A DNA stretch of 7,671 nt, from contig JBEAOO010000049.1 of the NCBI GenBank assembly GCA_041164825.1, positions 1-7,671 on the forward strand. Direction: 5' to 3'. Under the pieces are notes generated by a model. That model ran no database searches, was not told the DNA's origin, and worked only from the letters and a program-made list of their open reading frames with translations. Below, piece after piece: positions 6,269 to 7,671 of the stretch. The position numbers and the translations under genes were made by a program. Positions within the stretch are counted from its first letter, which is position 1. Each line of letters opens with the position of its first letter. Source of the DNA: JBEAOO01 sp041164825. Lineage in GTDB: Bacteria; Pseudomonadota; Gammaproteobacteria; Burkholderiales; Burkholderiaceae_C.

Positions 6269-6288
6269 TCATTCACCATTGATACACT
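6260..6288 (+). promoter_or_regulatory. Predicted sigma70 promoter for the monooxygenase operon
   Basis: TTGCCT (6260-6265) and TACACT (6283-6288, 4/6) are 17 bp apart, with TG at 6280-6281 making an extended -10. The start point would be near 6295, leaving an ~80-nt leader. The promoter overlaps the gntR start codon (6268-6266), so a repressor bound here could silence both directions. AGTGTA (6235-6240) and TACACT (6283-6288) form an inverted pair that might be GntR half-sites, but they are far apart. Predicted by eye only. Confidence 0.45.
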
Positions 6289-6306
6289 GATCCGCACGCC
6301 CCGGTT

Positions 6307-6368
6307 CTGCGTGAGATCAAGCCTTGTGCGGGCCACGCAGCCTCACCCGCCCTCCTTTGCATCAAGGC
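6307..6368 (+). promoter_or_regulatory. Leader with competing stem-loops before the monooxygenase gene
   Basis: A perfect 7-bp stem joins CTGCGTG (6307-6313) to CACGCAG (6334-6340). A second possible stem joins GCCTTGTGC (6321-6329, inside the first loop) to GCA-T-CAAGGC (6359-6368, one bulge). The second stem would cover the AAGG (6364-6367) that acts as ribosome binding site 8 nt before the ATG at 6376. Both could form together only as a pseudoknot. It matches no riboswitch class I know. Confidence 0.3.
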
Positions 6369-6375
6369 CCACACC

Positions 6376-7533
6376 ATGAGCGTTGTGCCCATCCACAGCC
6401 CCGACCTCGACGCTGCCGAAGTGGCCTGGTTTGCCCCGCTGTGCTCCGACGACTTCCGCCACCTGGGCGTGCCCGAAGGCGATTTGCGCAGCAGCTGGGC
6501 CAACACCAGCGCCATCGCGCTGCGCGCCGACCAGCTCGGCTTTCGCAACATCCTCTGCCCCTCGTCGTATCAGGTGGGCCAAGACACGCTGAGCTTTGTG
6601 GCCGCCATGGCGCCGCAGCTGCAGCAGATGAACATGCTGGCCGCCATCCGCTGCGGCGAGGTGCAGCCGGCCATGCTGGCGCGCACCGTGGCCACGCTCG
6701 ACCACATCCTGAAGGGCCGCTTGACGCTGAACGTGATCTCGTCGGACTTCCCCGGCGAGACCGCCAGCAGCGCCTACCGCTACCGCCGCAGCTGGGAGGT
6801 GGTCGAGATCCTGAAGCAGGCCTGGACCCGCGACAGCATCGACTACGAGGGCGAGATCTACACACTCAAGGGCCTGTCGACCGACCCGGTGCGGCCCTAC
6901 CAAATCAACGGCGGCCCGCTGCTCTACTTCGGCGGCTACTCGCCCGATGCGCTGGCCTTGTGCGGCGCGCACTGCGATGTGTATTTGATGTGGCCCGCGC
7001 CCGAGGCCACGCTGGCCGAGCAGATGAAGGCGGTGCACGCCCAAGCCGCGCTGCATGGCCGCGTGCTCGACTACGGCCTGCGGGTGCATGTGATCGTGCG
7101 CGACACCGAAACGGAAGCGCGCGAGTACGCGCAAGCGCTGGTGTCGCAACTCGACGACGACATCGGCCGGCGCATCCGCGAACGCGCGCTCGATGCCGGC
7201 AGCCTGGGCGTGTCGCTGCAAGCGCGCGTGCGTGAGCTGGCCGACGAAGAAGGCTACGTGGAGCCCGGCCTGTGGACCGGCATTGGCCGCGCCCGCTCGG
7301 GCTGCGGCGCCGCACTCGTGGGCAGCGTCGACCAAGTGATGACGAAGCTGGAGCGATACCGCAAGATGGGCATTCGCGCCTTTGTGCTCTCGGGCTACCC
7401 GCACTTGGAAGAATGCGAGCACTTCGGCACCAAGGTGCTGCCCCACCTCACCACCTGCTCGTTGCCCGAGCTGTACGGCCGCATCCCCGCCCACACGCCC
7501 GCCACGCCGCTGGGCGTGGGCATCCGCCAATAA
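6376..7533 (+). CDS. SsuD-like FMNH2-dependent (luciferase-type) monooxygenase
   Basis: A 385-residue cytosolic flavin monooxygenase of the bacterial luciferase (LLM) superfamily, nearly the length of E. coli alkanesulfonate monooxygenase SsuD (381). The TIM-barrel pattern is intact: ALRADQLGFRNIL (48-60), ARTVATLDHILKGRLTLNV (102-120), PLLYFGGYSPDALAL (181-195) and DVYLMWPAPE (201-210). The SsuD hallmarks follow: LRVHVIVRDT (235-244), with R236 and H238 matching the catalytic Arg-x-His; R307 in GRARSGCGAALVG; and SGYPHLEE (339-346) with its tyrosine. SsuD Cys54 appears unmatched, since the local sequence is CPSSYQVGQD. Such enzymes cleave C-S bonds, releasing sulfite and an aldehyde, and need reduced flavin from a separate reductase, none of which lies in this window. 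Substrate unknown. A dimethylsulfone or other sulfur or non-sulfur substrate is possible. Confidence 0.92.
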   Translation: MSVVPIHSPDLDAAEVAWFAPLCSDDFRHLGVPEGDLRSSWANTSAIALRADQLGFRNILCPSSYQVGQDTLSFVAAMAPQLQQMNMLAAIRCGEVQPAMLARTVATLDHILKGRLTLNVISSDFPGETASSAYRYRRSWEVVEILKQAWTRDSIDYEGEIYTLKGLSTDPVRPYQINGGPLLYFGGYSPDALALCGAHCDVYLMWPAPEATLAEQMKAVHAQAALHGRVLDYGLRVHVIVRDTETEAREYAQALVSQLDDDIGRRIRERALDAGSLGVSLQARVRELADEEGYVEPGLWTGIGRARSGCGAALVGSVDQVMTKLERYRKMGIRAFVLSGYPHLEECEHFGTKVLPHLTTCSLPELYGRIPAHTPATPLGVGIRQ

Positions 7534-7541
7534 TCACGCCC

Positions 7542-7671
7542 ATGACACCCCACACTGCGCTCGCCCCCGTCTCGCTCAGCCCCGCCCTGCCCGCCTTCAG
7601 CCGCCTCGTCTATGGCGTGTGGCGCCTGGGTGACGACGCCGACACCTCGGCCCAGCACACGCTGCGCAAGA
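7542..7671 (+). CDS. Aldo/keto reductase, N-terminal fragment (runs off right edge)
   Basis: An open frame of 43 codons from ATG at 7542 to the window edge. FSRLVYGVWRLGDDADTSA at residues 19-37 matches the first strand of aldo/keto reductases, where the G-x-W/F-R/K-L segment precedes the barrel. It is reminiscent of E. coli YdhF (FSR.VMGYWRL). It begins 8 bp after the monooxygenase stop codon with no convincing ribosome binding site of its own, so it is probably translated by coupling in the same operon. Aldo/keto reductases reduce aldehydes to alcohols with NADPH. An SsuD-type reaction would yield an aldehyde, which fits. The catalytic Asp/Tyr/Lys/His lie outside the window and could not be checked. 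Confidence 0.82.
   Translation, partial: MTPHTALAPVSLSPALPAFSRLVYGVWRLGDDADTSAQHTLRK

Noticed and set aside
6343..7530. 395-residue - strand open frame opposite the monooxygenase
   Set aside because: It is the exact mirror of the SsuD-like gene, with shadow-type composition and no domain pattern.

Overview
The window is about 7.7 kb of high-GC DNA with dense coding and GC-rich third positions. It looks like the chromosome of a beta-proteobacterium, most likely order Burkholderiales and perhaps Comamonadaceae. That assignment rests on the style of the IleRS C-terminus and on codon use, and no search was run. Seven genes are supported, two of them cut by the window edges. There is one gene-free stretch of about 430 bp.

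Layout. (1) 1-2292, + strand: the C-terminal four fifths of isoleucyl-tRNA synthetase (ileS), ending in a clear intrinsic terminator (2321-2346). (2) 2293-2724: no gene. After the terminator come two large inverted repeats in opposite orientation (2366-2461 and 2511-2614) with a smaller hairpin between them. The two large repeats share a conserved core but have unrelated, internally complementary arms. (3) 3595 back to 2725, - strand: a MerR-family regulator overlapping a carboxymuconolactone decarboxylase-family (CMD/AhpD-fold) gene by 35 bp. Their promoter has the 19-bp spacer and spacer palindrome typical of MerR targets, and it lies in the last codons of the gene upstream. (4) 4177 back to 3647, - strand: an RNase HI-like protein. 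(5) 6268 back to 4260, - strand: a GntR/HutC-type regulator followed by a Gfo/Idh/MocA NAD(P)-dependent oxidoreductase. (6) 6376 to the right edge, + strand: divergent from gntR, an SsuD-like flavin-dependent monooxygenase, then 8 bp later the first 43 codons of an aldo/keto reductase.

How the genes fit together. The right half (4260-7671) reads as one catabolic locus: a ligand-sensing GntR repressor between a sugar-type dehydrogenase and a two-component-type monooxygenase plus aldo/keto reductase. An alkanesulfonate-monooxygenase relative beside an aldo/keto reductase resembles the oxidative desulfurization route for sulfoquinovose (SmoC + SmoB). My best functional guess is therefore a sulfosugar or organosulfonate utilisation locus, but this is inference. 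The MerR-CMD pair resembles the AdhR-YraC carbonyl-stress pair of Bacillus, including operator layout. The feature most likely to be undescribed is the pair of core-conserved, arm-variable inverted repeats downstream of ileS.
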